The position numbers and the translations under genes are program-made. Below the pieces are notes generated by a model. It searched no databases. It saw only the letters and a list, made by a program, of their open reading frames with translations, and had not been told where the DNA came from. From Oligoflexus sp. (GTDB lineage: Bacteria > Bdellovibrionota_B > Oligoflexia > Oligoflexales > Oligoflexaceae), in assembly GCA_014377445.1 (NCBI GenBank), contig JACMPP010000020.1, positions 1 through 64,000 of the forward strand: a stretch of DNA of 64,000 bases, read 5' to 3'. The first letter of the stretch is position 1; every line of letters begins with the position of its first letter. Of this stretch, positions 53,058 through 61,425 are shown one piece after another.

Positions 53058-53130
53058 ACGATGGTAGATAGGGGATATGAAGAGGGAACTGCCTGGGAAA
53101 AACAAGGAATGGGAGGTAAGGAGTCATCTA

Positions 53131-53278
53131 AATTGCCCTCATGGCAATTCGGCTCTTCCTGAGCCTTGCGCTTGATTCTCTATGAGAATCTAATCTGCCC
53201 CGTAGGAACCAAACCGGTTCCGCCCTACTAGTCCTATGAAGAATCAATCTCCATACCAATCTCTTCGGTAAGAATTGG
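53131..53278. ncRNA. Candidate structured RNA: run of consecutive hairpins
   Basis: Five stems in 148 bases: AATTGCC-CTCAT-GGCAATT (53131-53149), GGCTC-TTCCT-GAGCC (53151-53165), GATTCTC-TAT-GAGAATC (53174-53190), GGAACC-AAACC-GGTTCC (53205-53221, extendable by GTA/TAC with a bulge) and CCAAT-c-TCTT-CGGT-AAGA-ATTGG (53256-53278). The strand is undecided and no known RNA family is recognised. Confidence 0.35.
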
Positions 53279-53342
53279 CTCAACTTTAGGGGGGCTGAAA
53301 ACTTTTTGGGGAGAGTGAAAGGTCGGGCCAAGGAAAGGGGGA

Positions 53343-53379
53343 AGACCTCGATAGCATCAATCGCCTAAGATCGAGGTCT
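53343..53379. terminator. Stem downstream of the rodZ-like gene
   Basis: AGACCTCGAT (53343-53352) pairs perfectly with ATCGAGGTCT (53370-53379), 17-base loop. It sits ten bases after the rodZ-like stop codon; the minus-strand tail is pyrimidine-rich rather than a pure U-tract. Confidence 0.5.
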
Positions 53380-53388
53380 AGCCATAGC

Positions 53389-54300
53389 TTATAGCTTGGG
53401 TTTTTCAGCTTTTTTGGCGAGTGTACTTTCGGAAACCGCGAAGGTCATGTAACGCTTCTCGCCTTTGGTGCCCTTGTTCGGGATGACCTGGCCTTTGAAT
53501 TTGATTTCAACAGAGGACATATCATCGACGAGGAGTCTGAGTTGCTCATCAAATTGGAAACGATAGGTGTCTGGCTGAAGAGTTTCAATGACTTGCTTGT
53601 CTTTATCGCGTCCAATACGTACCGAAACAGGCTGTTTCACCACGATGTCCAGAGACTCAATGCCGGTGCCGCGAAGAACGGGCTGCTTCTCAACCACGAC
53701 TGCGGCAACTGGCGCTGGAACAACGGCGGCAACTTGAGCGAGGGGCGCCGGGGCAACGGGTTGTTCCGCGACGGCCGCTTCGTTAACCGAATCGGCTTTG
53801 TCAGACGATCGCCAGCTTTGATAAGCGGTTTGAGCGATCCAAAGTATACCAAGCAAAACTGGAACAGCAATCATCACCGGGCGAGCAAAAGCCCAGGCTT
53901 TACCGGCATTCCGTCTGAAGTCGTTCGAATCGAAGGAGTAGGAGTTACGGCTGCTATTGTCGCTGTAACGGATTGGTTTCGGCTTGGCTTCTTTTTGGTT
54001 TTCTTGAGCCGTTTCAGCAAGTTGAACTGCAACAGCTTGATCGTAGGCGGCGACCAAAGCCTTGGCATCACAGCCATAAGCTCGGCAAAGATTGCGTACA
54101 AAACCACGTCCGAAGATCTCGCCTGGAAGAACCTTGAAAGATTGATGCTCCAAAGCATCGATGAAGGCCGCCGATATACGTGTCGACATCGCAGCTCTTT
54201 CGATCGAGAAACCCGCCTGCTCCCTTGCTTCACGAAAGGACGCTCCAAAACTTTTGGGCGCTACAAAGGGTTCGCTCGAGTTGTCGATCTCGGTTGTCAT
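53389..54300 (-). CDS. RodZ-like cytoskeletal/HTH membrane protein
   Basis: 303 residues: N-terminal HTH_25 domain (~17-90; FGASFREAREQAGFSIERAA and GEIFGRGFVRNLCRAYG), Gln/Lys linker, one membrane helix (~139-160, PVMIAVPVLLGILWIAQTAY), Pro/Ala-rich periplasmic linker and a C-terminal DUF4115 domain (VRIGRDKDKQVIETLQPD onward). This is RodZ architecture, which links MreB to the cell wall machinery. No mre genes lie in the window. Some proteins of this shape have regulatory roles instead. Confidence 0.87.
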   Translation of the reverse strand: MTTEIDNSSEPFVAPKSFGASFREAREQAGFSIERAAMSTRISAAFIDALEHQSFKVLPGEIFGRGFVRNLCRAYGCDAKALVAAYDQAVAVQLAETAQENQKEAKPKPIRYSDNSSRNSYSFDSNDFRRNAGKAWAFARPVMIAVPVLLGILWIAQTAYQSWRSSDKADSVNEAAVAEQPVAPAPLAQVAAVVPAPVAAVVVEKQPVLRGTGIESLDIVVKQPVSVRIGRDKDKQVIETLQPDTYRFQFDEQLRLLVDDMSSVEIKFKGQVIPNKGTKGEKRYMTFAVSESTLAKKAEKPKL

Positions 54301-54315
54301 ATAAATTCTCCAGTG

Positions 54316-54480
54316 CTTATCGGATTGGATAAGACATTCTAATTATTACTGAAAGGCCTGAATCGAGTGACTGACTCAATCGTCGGTGCCGAACCTGAGC
54401 CTAACGCTTATGGCTCTGCCACAACTCCCTTAGGAGTTAGCCAAATGTACCTCTAGTAGAGAGCGCCACTTCCTATGTGG
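54316..54480. other. Dyad-rich divergent spacer
   Basis: Perfect small dyads CTTATC-GGATTG-GATAAG (54316-54333), GAGCC/GGCTC (54397-54401, 54412-54416), AACTCC-CTTA-GGAGTT (54423-54438), plus weaker CTCT-AGT-AGAG (54451-54461) and CCAC/GTGG (54466-54480). It separates the rodZ-like gene from the TPR lipoprotein gene. Confidence 0.35.
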
Positions 54481-54549
54481 AGTTAAGCATATTAAACTAG
54501 AACTAAGAACCACAATCTTCACTCCACAACGCATCCAAGGGGGTCCCCT

Positions 54550-55401
54550 GTGTTGCGAATTTATCGTCAAAAATTCAGTGTGTATCTTAAAATCATTCTT
54601 ATCCTATGTACGTCAGCTTGTCAAACTCTCAAAAATCCAGGATCTGACGAGAAGAAAGCCGACGAAGTTCTCGCGACTCAAAAAAGTCTTGTCATAAACT
54701 ACCTGAACGAAAGCCAGCCAGGCATGGCTTTAAAAGAACTGCGCCCCCTCGAAAGAGAACACCCCCAGGATGCTGATCTCAAAAATCTGATGGGCCTCGT
54801 TTACCTCTCGCTCCAAAACAGCAAAGAGGCACTCGGCTATTTTGAAACTGCTTATAAACTGGACATCCGCGCACCGATCGCTTTGAACCTGAGTTCTGCC
54901 TTGATCGAAACGGGACAACCTATGCGCGCCATTAAGATTCTAAAGAAACTGCAAGCGAGCGAAGCCGGAAAGTCCTACCAGTATCCCGAGCGAATTCAGC
55001 ACAACATCGGTCTCGCGGCCGAGCGCATGAAAAAGTATAATCTGGCTGAAAAGTATTACAAACTCGCGCTGATCGATAATCCCACGTTTTACATTTCTCT
55101 CATGCGCCTTGGGGCAACCTATGAACTGATGCAAAAACGAGGCTTTGCGTACCAGCAGTACATGAAAGCGCACGAAGCTTGTCTAAAATGTTTCGATCCC
55201 GTTCAAGCGTCGGTACAAATTCAATTGAAAGCCGGTAAAACGGATCTCGCGCTGAAAACGCTCCAGGAATATCTGACGAATCGGGAATTGGAACCTAAGG
55301 ACCGTGCGAAGGCTCAACAGCTTCTTGGTTCGGCTCACAAGGTTAACAATCAAATTCAGGCCCAAAGGGGTGGCGCTCCACGGACCACAAGTCCCCAGTA
55401 G
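54550..55401 (+). CDS. TPR lipoprotein (PilW/PilF-like)
   Basis: 283 residues from a GTG at 54550 with AAGGGGG upstream (TTG 54553 is an alternative). Lipobox TSAC (Cys ~20). At least four TPR units (~45-215): LVINYLNESQPGMALKEL, ADLKNLMGLVYLSLQNSKEA, ALNLSSALIETGQPMRA and YNLAEKYYKLALIDNP. The arrangement resembles PilW/PilF, the type IV pilus secretin pilotin, but no pilus genes flank it. Basic Gln/Arg/Ser-rich tail. Confidence 0.8.
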   Translation: MLRIYRQKFSVYLKIILILCTSACQTLKNPGSDEKKADEVLATQKSLVINYLNESQPGMALKELRPLEREHPQDADLKNLMGLVYLSLQNSKEALGYFETAYKLDIRAPIALNLSSALIETGQPMRAIKILKKLQASEAGKSYQYPERIQHNIGLAAERMKKYNLAEKYYKLALIDNPTFYISLMRLGATYELMQKRGFAYQQYMKAHEACLKCFDPVQASVQIQLKAGKTDLALKTLQEYLTNRELEPKDRAKAQQLLGSAHKVNNQIQAQRGGAPRTTSPQ

Positions 55402-55553
55402 TCTGTTCTCCATGTGGCTTGGAACGGTTGATGAATGAAAAATCTCTCCAAGCCCCCGTTATCTCGTGCTACAAATGTCACTTACGTGGCTTCCGCGTCG
55501 CCGGTCTCGCCCCCGGGATTCAAGTCCAGCGACAGTCTTCGAAAGGAATCGGC

Positions 55554-56867
55554 ATGCATTTTCGTCTCAGAATACTCGCCCTGCTCGGCCTGATCGGATC
55601 TCCCCTGCTTGCCGCCGATAAAACGATCGAAGAAAAAGACGTCGAGCAACGCTACCGTTCTCTCGAGACCCTAGCGCGCGGCCTCTATTACCTCGAAAAT
55701 CTTTATGTCGATCCGCAAAAAGTAAAACCCGAAGAGTTGACCTTCCAGGCATTGCGCGGCATCGTCTCGAGCCTCGATCCCCACACTATGATCATGCCCC
55801 GCAAATCCTTCGAGCAGTTCACTTCAGACACTCAGGGGAAATTCGGTGGCGTCGGTGTGATCGTCTCGACTGAAAAAGGCAAGCTCATCGTCGTCTCGCC
55901 GATCGATGATTCACCCGCTGCGAAAGCCGGGATTCTCGCTGGAGATGAGATCGTCGCCATCGATGATGTCGCTCTCGACAAGATGAAAATGAACGACACC
56001 TCCGACCTGATGCGCGGCAAACCAAACACCAAAGTTAAGCTGCAAATCCGCAGAAAAGAGGCGCCTGCGCTTCTGAACTTCACGCTTGTGCGCGAAATCA
56101 TCAAAGTAAAAAGCGTTCGCAGCGAAGACCTGACTCATGACGTTGTCTACGCACGCATCGCCAGCTTCCAGGACAACACCGCGGAAGAGCTCAAAGCGAT
56201 CGTCGACAAAAATGCGAAGACCGCCAAAGGCTTGATTCTCGACCTACGGGACAACCCGGGCGGACTCCTGGACCAGGCGGTTAAAGTCGTCGATCTCTTT
56301 ATCGAATCGGGCGTGATCGTTTCAACGGTCGGTCGGACAGACAAGGACGTGGAGCGCGAATACGCACATAAAAAAGGGACTTACGCGGATCTTCCACTCG
56401 TCGTTTTGATTAACGGCGGAAGTGCCTCGGCTTCTGAAATCGTTGCGGGCGCCCTTCAGGATCACGAGCGCGCGCTCCTCATGGGAACGACGTCCTTCGG
56501 CAAAGGCTCGGTGCAAACCCTCGTCTCGCTCCCGGATCAATCCGGCCTCAAGATCACAGTCGCCCGTTATTTCACGCCAAAAGACCGTTCGATTCAGGCC
56601 AAAGGCATTACACCGGACGTCGTCGTCACCTTTCAACAGGGTGACGTTAAGAATGAAGGTATGCGCAAGGAATCTGACCTGAAAGGTCATATTGAAAGCC
56701 ACGATCTGTCGGACCTCGCCAAAACCTCGGGTATCAGCACCGAGATCCAAGCCTGGCCACAGGGAGCGAAGCAGGACAACCAATTGGTCGCTGCCTATTC
56801 GTTCCTGAGAAGTATGCGCTTTTTTGATGGAAAGAAAATGAAGATGCCGGTTCATGAATCGAACTAA
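55554..56867 (+). CDS. Carboxy-terminal processing protease (S41, CtpA-type)
   Basis: Exported protease that trims proteins at their C-terminus. The ATG at 55554 has GAAAGGA upstream and begins a signal peptide (ILALLGLIGSPLLAAD); the frame is open further back to 55419 but unconserved. 437 residues: PDZ domain (~90-175; GGVGVIVSTEKG, AKAGILAGDEIVAID), S41 core with LDLRDNPGGLL, the serine box INGGSASASEIVAGAL and the general-base Lys in TSFGKGSVQTL. Complete. Ends with the terminator at 56911. Confidence 0.95.
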   Translation: MHFRLRILALLGLIGSPLLAADKTIEEKDVEQRYRSLETLARGLYYLENLYVDPQKVKPEELTFQALRGIVSSLDPHTMIMPRKSFEQFTSDTQGKFGGVGVIVSTEKGKLIVVSPIDDSPAAKAGILAGDEIVAIDDVALDKMKMNDTSDLMRGKPNTKVKLQIRRKEAPALLNFTLVREIIKVKSVRSEDLTHDVVYARIASFQDNTAEELKAIVDKNAKTAKGLILDLRDNPGGLLDQAVKVVDLFIESGVIVSTVGRTDKDVEREYAHKKGTYADLPLVVLINGGSASASEIVAGALQDHERALLMGTTSFGKGSVQTLVSLPDQSGLKITVARYFTPKDRSIQAKGITPDVVVTFQQGDVKNEGMRKESDLKGHIESHDLSDLAKTSGISTEIQAWPQGAKQDNQLVAAYSFLRSMRFFDGKKMKMPVHESN

Positions 56868-56910
56868 TCAGAGATTACAACCGGCAAATCGAACGTCAAA
56901 TAGGTAAGCA

Positions 56911-56942
56911 GAGCGGGTTCGAAAGAGCCTCGCTTCTTTTTT
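56911..56942 (+). terminator. Terminator after the CtpA-type gene
   Basis: AGCGGG (56912-56917) pairs with CC-T-CGCT (56928-56934) with one bulge, followed by a T-run at 56936-56942 that overlaps the stop codon of the convergent gene. Confidence 0.7.
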
Positions 56943-57243
56943 AGGCGGAATAAGAATCATAGTTTTTGAACGTGATCACATGCTGACCCGCGTATTGAGT
57001 CGCGAGAAAGCGACGATGACGTGACAAACAAAAACGCTGATAGTTTTTATAAGACTTATCGTCATTGAAGACTTTGATGATTTTTTTGCAGTCGCTACAA
57101 ACCATCATTGGATTGTTCTTCGCGTGCATTTGAATCGTCCGGCGGCAGCATTCGAGCAATTCAGGACATTCATCTTGGGCTTCGATTGCGACCGGTCCAG
57201 GACTTGACTCCGAGTTAAGTTCACTATTTTCAAAGTTCATCAT
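56941..57243 (-). CDS. Small Cys-rich hypothetical protein
   Basis: About 100 residues starting at the ATG pair at 57243, with AAGGGAG upstream. Cysteines occur as ECPELLECCRR, VCSDCKK and FCLSRHRRF, which could form a zinc ribbon of the C-x2-C type. The C-terminal half is basic and aromatic (DDKSYKNYQRF). No family recognised. Expressed alone after lipB with a 125-nt gap. Confidence 0.65.
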   Translation of the reverse strand: MMNFENSELNSESSPGPVAIEAQDECPELLECCRRTIQMHAKNNPMMVCSDCKKIIKVFNDDKSYKNYQRFCLSRHRRFLATQYAGQHVITFKNYDSYSA

Positions 57244-57368
57244 CGGATCGACTCCCTTAGTACCAAATTTCCTCGGGCCACGGATATTACGGTGTAACAG
57301 ACCCCTTGGCAAACATCACAACGCCCGCTTCCGAACGGAGGATCATACCACGCTCGGCCGCATAAAAC

Positions 57369-58094
57369 TTAGAAAACTTTTACTGAAAGCTGGCTGTCTT
57401 GCAGCGTCGAATCTATCGCGGCAGAAGGGTCCTGTAAATCAAGCTGGATACCGAGTCCAAGTCCCAATCGTCGCAAAAGCTCATAGCTAAGCTTCTTCAT
57501 GTCTATCACACGACCGAGCTCCATAGTCATCGACGTCACACCACGATCGCGAATTCCACAGGGGATAATCTGCTCAAAAAGCTGCAGAGAGTTGTTCACG
57601 TTGAGAGCGATGCCATGCATGCTCACCCGCTCTCGAATGCGTACGCCTACTGCGCAGATCTTATTGCTGCCTACCCACACTCCAGGATGCTCTGAGTCAC
57701 AGCGACTTTCAATACCCCAAAGAGAGAGTGTATCGATGACGGCTCTCATAAGCTTGTTCACATAGGCGCGGGGCTGAATCCGCAGCTCCACAAGTGGCAG
57801 GATAGGGTAGATCACGAGTTGTCCGGGCATATGAGCCGTCACTTCTCCACCCCTATCGGTTTTGACACAGTCAATACCCTCTTCCAACATTTTCTTGGCG
57901 CTGATCAAAATCAGTCCGGGATCGGCGTGTTTCCCCAGAGTAAAAACGGAACTGTGCTCCAAGGCCAGAATGCAGCCGGGAAGAGCCCGTTTGAGGACTT
58001 CGCCATGATAATATTCTTGAGTCGCGTAGCCTTCGGTATAGGACTGGATCCCGAGGAATTTTACGGGCGTGGACTCAGACTTCGCAGTTGACAT
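57369..58094 (-). CDS. lipB: Octanoyl-[acyl-carrier-protein]:protein N-octanoyltransferase
   Basis: Transfers octanoate from ACP to lipoyl domains, the first step of lipoate synthesis. 241 residues. Family marks: EHSSVFTLGKHAD, the GGEVTAHMPGQLVIYPI box, KICAVGVRI with the catalytic Lys, and IIPCGIRDRGVTSM with the catalytic Cys. No lipA is in the window. The start overlaps the end of the mtnB-like gene by 34 nt. Confidence 0.95.
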   Translation of the reverse strand: MSTAKSESTPVKFLGIQSYTEGYATQEYYHGEVLKRALPGCILALEHSSVFTLGKHADPGLILISAKKMLEEGIDCVKTDRGGEVTAHMPGQLVIYPILPLVELRIQPRAYVNKLMRAVIDTLSLWGIESRCDSEHPGVWVGSNKICAVGVRIRERVSMHGIALNVNNSLQLFEQIIPCGIRDRGVTSMTMELGRVIDMKKLSYELLRRLGLGLGIQLDLQDPSAAIDSTLQDSQLSVKVF

Positions 58095-58702
58095 AAAAAC
58101 TCCAAAGCTTCGATTCGAAACATCGCTTCATCGGGATTCGGGCCCCAGGCGTAAACACCATGGTCTTCCAACACGAGAATCTTGAGTTCAAGATTCAGCT
58201 TCACTTCGAGACCAAGCTTTTCCATATCCTGAGTATTCGGCAGCGAAGGAATTGTGACATTCAATTCATGCGTCTTGTACCCGAAGGCCTTCAGCATTTC
58301 ATTATTCGAAAGGGTAAACCCTGCGCCGACCAGAGCCGTCGTATGCGGAGGATGCACATGCATCACCGCGCGCGCCGATGGATCCGCCCGATAAACCGCA
58401 CAATGAAGAGCGGTCTCATCCGAGGGTTTTACATAACAGGGTTGGACCAACTCCGCTTTGGCAAAATCCACGGGTAGAAAATCTGTCCACTCGAGCATCC
58501 CCTTGTGCTTACCGCTCGGACTCACCCAACAGAGATCCCCCGCATCACGTACCGAAAAATTGCCGCCAGTCGCTGGGTGCCACTGACGATTTGCCGATTG
58601 TGTGGCAAGATCTGTCGTGCGTTTGAGGTCCTGCTTCGCCAGGGCCGAGGGCACAGGCAGAGGGTAAAGCGCTGGTTTATTTTTTTGCCAAAGGATAACC
58701 AC
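58061..58702 (-). CDS. mtnB: Methylthioribulose-1-phosphate dehydratase-like class II aldolase
   Basis: Predicted methionine-salvage dehydratase, 213 residues, from a GTG directly after the upstream stop with GGAGG seven bases before. Diagnostic: RQWHPATGGNFSVR, CWVSPSGKHKGML, the zinc pair in VMHVHPPHTTAL, and LEDHGVYAWG. Other methionine-salvage genes are not in the window, so the assignment rests on the sequence alone; a different class II aldolase/dehydratase is possible. Confidence 0.85.
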   Translation of the reverse strand: MVILWQKNKPALYPLPVPSALAKQDLKRTTDLATQSANRQWHPATGGNFSVRDAGDLCWVSPSGKHKGMLEWTDFLPVDFAKAELVQPCYVKPSDETALHCAVYRADPSARAVMHVHPPHTTALVGAGFTLSNNEMLKAFGYKTHELNVTIPSLPNTQDMEKLGLEVKLNLELKILVLEDHGVYAWGPNPDEAMFRIEALEFLCQLRSLSPRP

Positions 58703-59332
58703 TCAAGCGCCTCCGAATATTTTAGGATCGCCCACACCAACACGAATCACTTCCGCCTCGCCTTCGGTAAAATCGACGATCGTCGAATCCAAAGCAGGCA
58801 GCTCATCGCCGAGATCAAGCAGAAGATCGATACCGTGACCGAACTCCTCCATCACTTCATAACCCATTTTTACGGCATTTCCCTCTGAAGTCAGAGGAAT
58901 TGAAGTCGTCGCAATGGGTTTGCCAAAACGTGTGACGAGCTCTCGGACGAGGAGACTCTCAGGCACCTTGATACCGACCACAGGACGTTTGTCCTTAATC
59001 TGCCGCGGCAAGGATTTATGTCGCGTGAGAATGATGGTATAGGGACCTGGCCAGGCTTTTTTCAACAATCGGTACTGATTGTTATCGATATTGCCCACCG
59101 TTGAGGCCATGGAAATATCCGCGCAGATCAAACTAAAAGGTTGATCCCGCGGATGCGATGGCTTCAGTCGTTTGATGCGATCCAGGGCTTTACTGCTGCT
59201 TGCGTCGCAGCCAAACGCCCAGTTGGAATCGAGGGGATAAGCAAGTATCCCGTCATTTTCCAAAACCGCGAGGGCCTTCTTCATATCCCGTTCGGAAACG
59301 GGATTAATATAGGTATAAAGATGCTCCGCCAT
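58703..59332 (-). CDS. Sua5/YciO/YrdC-family protein (YciO-like)
   Basis: 209 residues with the YrdC fold: NDGILAYPLDSNWAFGCDA, RIKRLKPSHPRDQPFSLI, AWPGPYTIILTRHK, RPVVGIKVPES, GKPIATTSIPLTSEG and LDSTIVDFTEGEAEVIRVG. The reduced KR/S set and DSNWAFGC start look more like YciO than TsaC. It could still make threonylcarbamoyl-AMP for TsaD. Nine nt after hemE and directly joined to the mtnB-like gene. Confidence 0.87.
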   Translation of the reverse strand: MAEHLYTYINPVSERDMKKALAVLENDGILAYPLDSNWAFGCDASSSKALDRIKRLKPSHPRDQPFSLICADISMASTVGNIDNNQYRLLKKAWPGPYTIILTRHKSLPRQIKDKRPVVGIKVPESLLVRELVTRFGKPIATTSIPLTSEGNAVKMGYEVMEEFGHGIDLLLDLGDELPALDSTIVDFTEGEAEVIRVGVGDPKIFGGA

Positions 59333-59340
59333 GACTCACT

Positions 59341-60399
59341 TCAGTGTGAAGAGCCTTTGGTTTTATCGAATTTCCGCACTTCGTCTATAGCTATCAGGAG
59401 AGCTTCAGGCGGAGTGTGAGGCAATAGACCATGACCCACGTTAAAGATATGCCCGCGCGCCTTCTGTCCTGCTTCCAGGACTTTACGGACGTTCGCACGA
59501 AGCAAGGATTCAGGAGCGAGCAGCGACTGCGGATCAAGGTTGCCCTGAACGCTGACATTGAGCCCAAGATTTTCGATCAAAGCGATGGCTCTTGGCAAAC
59601 GGGTTCGCCAGTCGATCGCAAGAACATCGCCGTGAAAGCCGTTGAGCTCGAAGAGCCATTCCATCGACTGACCGGGATAATAAATAAGAGGACCGTCCCA
59701 TTTGGCTTTGACGGTCTCAATGACCTTATTCATGTGCGGAAAGACGAGATCGCGATAGTCTTCAGCCGTCATCTGGTTGGCCCAGGTGTCGAAGAGCATC
59801 AAACAATCGGCGCCGGCTTTCACCTGCATCAGGAGATATTCGGACGTCACCGCAGCGATGAGCTCCATCAGTTCCTCAAAGACCTGAGGCTGGGTATAGC
59901 GTAATCTTTTCACCTCGGTGAAAGTCTTGCTGCCTGATCCTTCGATCATATAGCTGGCGACGGTGAAGGGCGCGCCGGCAAATCCAATCATAGTTTGATC
60001 GGGACGCAGGCTTTTCTTGGTCAAAGTGATCGCATCACCGACATAACCCAATTCTTTTTCAACATGGGGATGGCGGAGCTTGAAGAGATCCTGCGCCGAG
60101 CGAATGGGATGATCGAGGATAGGTCCATGGCCGGTGTCGAAGGTCAAATGCTGACCCATCGCTGTACAGGGAATGAGAATATCCGAGAAAATAATTGCGG
60201 CATCGACATCGAAACGTCTCAGGGGCTGCAAAGTGACTTCGGCGGCCAGAGCAGGGTTTTTGCAGAGACCAACGAAGTCGATATCTTTACGAATCGCGCG
60301 GTATTCCGGCAAATAGCGGCCCGCCTGGCGCAGAAACCAGATAGGCGTCCGATCCGTGGCGCGACCAAATGCTGCTTCGACTAAAGTCTTCTTGCTCAC
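59341..60399 (-). CDS. hemE: Uroporphyrinogen decarboxylase
   Basis: Removes four carboxylates from uroporphyrinogen III in haem synthesis. The GTG at 60399 has AAGGAG seven bases upstream and starts exactly at the conserved SKKTLVEAAFGR (352 residues). Motifs: PIWFLRQAGRYLPEYR with the substrate Arg pair, AIIFSDIL with the catalytic Asp, and GFAGAPFTVASYMIEG. An open frame extends to 60522 but is not conserved. First gene of the hemE-yciO-mtnB-lipB run. Confidence 0.96.
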   Translation of the reverse strand: MSKKTLVEAAFGRATDRTPIWFLRQAGRYLPEYRAIRKDIDFVGLCKNPALAAEVTLQPLRRFDVDAAIIFSDILIPCTAMGQHLTFDTGHGPILDHPIRSAQDLFKLRHPHVEKELGYVGDAITLTKKSLRPDQTMIGFAGAPFTVASYMIEGSGSKTFTEVKRLRYTQPQVFEELMELIAAVTSEYLLMQVKAGADCLMLFDTWANQMTAEDYRDLVFPHMNKVIETVKAKWDGPLIYYPGQSMEWLFELNGFHGDVLAIDWRTRLPRAIALIENLGLNVSVQGNLDPQSLLAPESLLRANVRKVLEAGQKARGHIFNVGHGLLPHTPPEALLIAIDEVRKFDKTKGSSH

Positions 60400-60627
60400 T
60401 CCCGTGCTCCTTCGTGAAAGCCCGATTCTGAAGGTCGATACCCTTAGTTTTCGAGACCCATTCTTCGTCCATAACCCAGCAATTTTGATGACGTCATTGC
60501 GCCATGCTCGTTCGCTAGACAAGGCTCAGCTTACCATGAGACAATCATGGAGCAGAACTCTATACCGCACGATCGCGTTTCCTCGCCGCAAAGAAACCTA
60601 AGCCTTTTAAAATAGTCAGAGGTCTTT

Positions 60628-61425
60628 ATGACTCAGACCACGTCCGCATCTTCTGATCTCCCATTACAGTTCGATCGCTTCGAAAATCTCCTGGATGACT
60701 GGCGCGATTACTTCGCCCAACTTAGCCCTCATCTCTCAGCAGTCGACCTGGCAAAACTAGCCAGACGCTGGGATGCCATGCGTCAAAACCTTGACACAGT
60801 GTTCCTCCACTACGGGCGACCGCCCTCCAGCCTCTCCAGCATTATGGACGGACTCCCTCCCCTCAGGGATCTGTACCAGTCCGAGCTGGACATCACTCTC
60901 GAAGCCATGCTCAACGCGAAGAAAGCCCTGGCCCTATTCGCGGCCGAGTCGCAGCAGCGCCTGCCCCTCCTCGAACAGGCTTTGAACGCCAGCGAAAAGC
61001 CGGATCGCATGCGCCGCTGCATCGACAAGATGCGGGCGATAGACGAAACCTTTCAGCCCAAGCTTGAACAACTGAAGTCTTCCGTCGATCTCTTTGCCCT
61101 GGCGACGAATGGCGAAGAAAGTTTCCTTGAAACGACCAAGGCCATCGTCGACCAGACGCAGCGAATTGAGGGTATGAAAAGAGCCAATGATTTTCTCGAG
61201 GACCAAAAGCTTCAGATGGAACGATGGCTCGGGGAATCCAAGTTCAATGCCAGGCAAAGACCGTCGAATCCCCCTCCCAGTCCGGGTGCTCTGGGGCAGG
61301 CGATGTCCAGCGCCGCCAGCGATACCGACAAAGCCCTGGAATCGCTCTTTACCAGCCGAGAGAAGCTCCGCGAAGCCCGATGTTATCTTGAAACTCTTCT
61401 CCAAAGCAAAGAGGATGTTCCATGA
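60628..61425 (+). CDS. Unknown helical protein, first of a coupled pair
   Basis: 265 residues, soluble and almost wholly helical. The pattern is Leu/Ala/Glu/Lys-rich (WRDYFAQLSPHLSAVDL, LEAMLNAKKALALFAAESQQ, FLEDQKLQMERWLGE), with a Pro/Ser-rich break at ~208-220 and a final coiled helix (DKALESLFTSREKLREARCY). No signal peptide, no known motif. AGAGG precedes the ATG. Stop overlaps the start of the next gene (ATGA). Function unknown. Confidence 0.7.
   Translation: MTQTTSASSDLPLQFDRFENLLDDWRDYFAQLSPHLSAVDLAKLARRWDAMRQNLDTVFLHYGRPPSSLSSIMDGLPPLRDLYQSELDITLEAMLNAKKALALFAAESQQRLPLLEQALNASEKPDRMRRCIDKMRAIDETFQPKLEQLKSSVDLFALATNGEESFLETTKAIVDQTQRIEGMKRANDFLEDQKLQMERWLGESKFNARQRPSNPPPSPGALGQAMSSAASDTDKALESLFTSREKLREARCYLETLLQSKEDVP

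Larger units (their letters stand above)
52975..53388. other. Hairpin-rich spacer between the rodZ-like gene and panC
   Basis: 414 bases without a gene. Contains a candidate panC promoter (53029-53057), a run of five hairpins (53131-53278) and a longer stem at 53343-53379. See separate entries. Confidence 0.5.

Noticed and set aside
53289-53340. tmRNA-like start GGGGCTGA
   Set aside because: Only the first eight bases resemble a tmRNA 5' end; no TTCGACGGG, no tag frame and no T-arm downstream.
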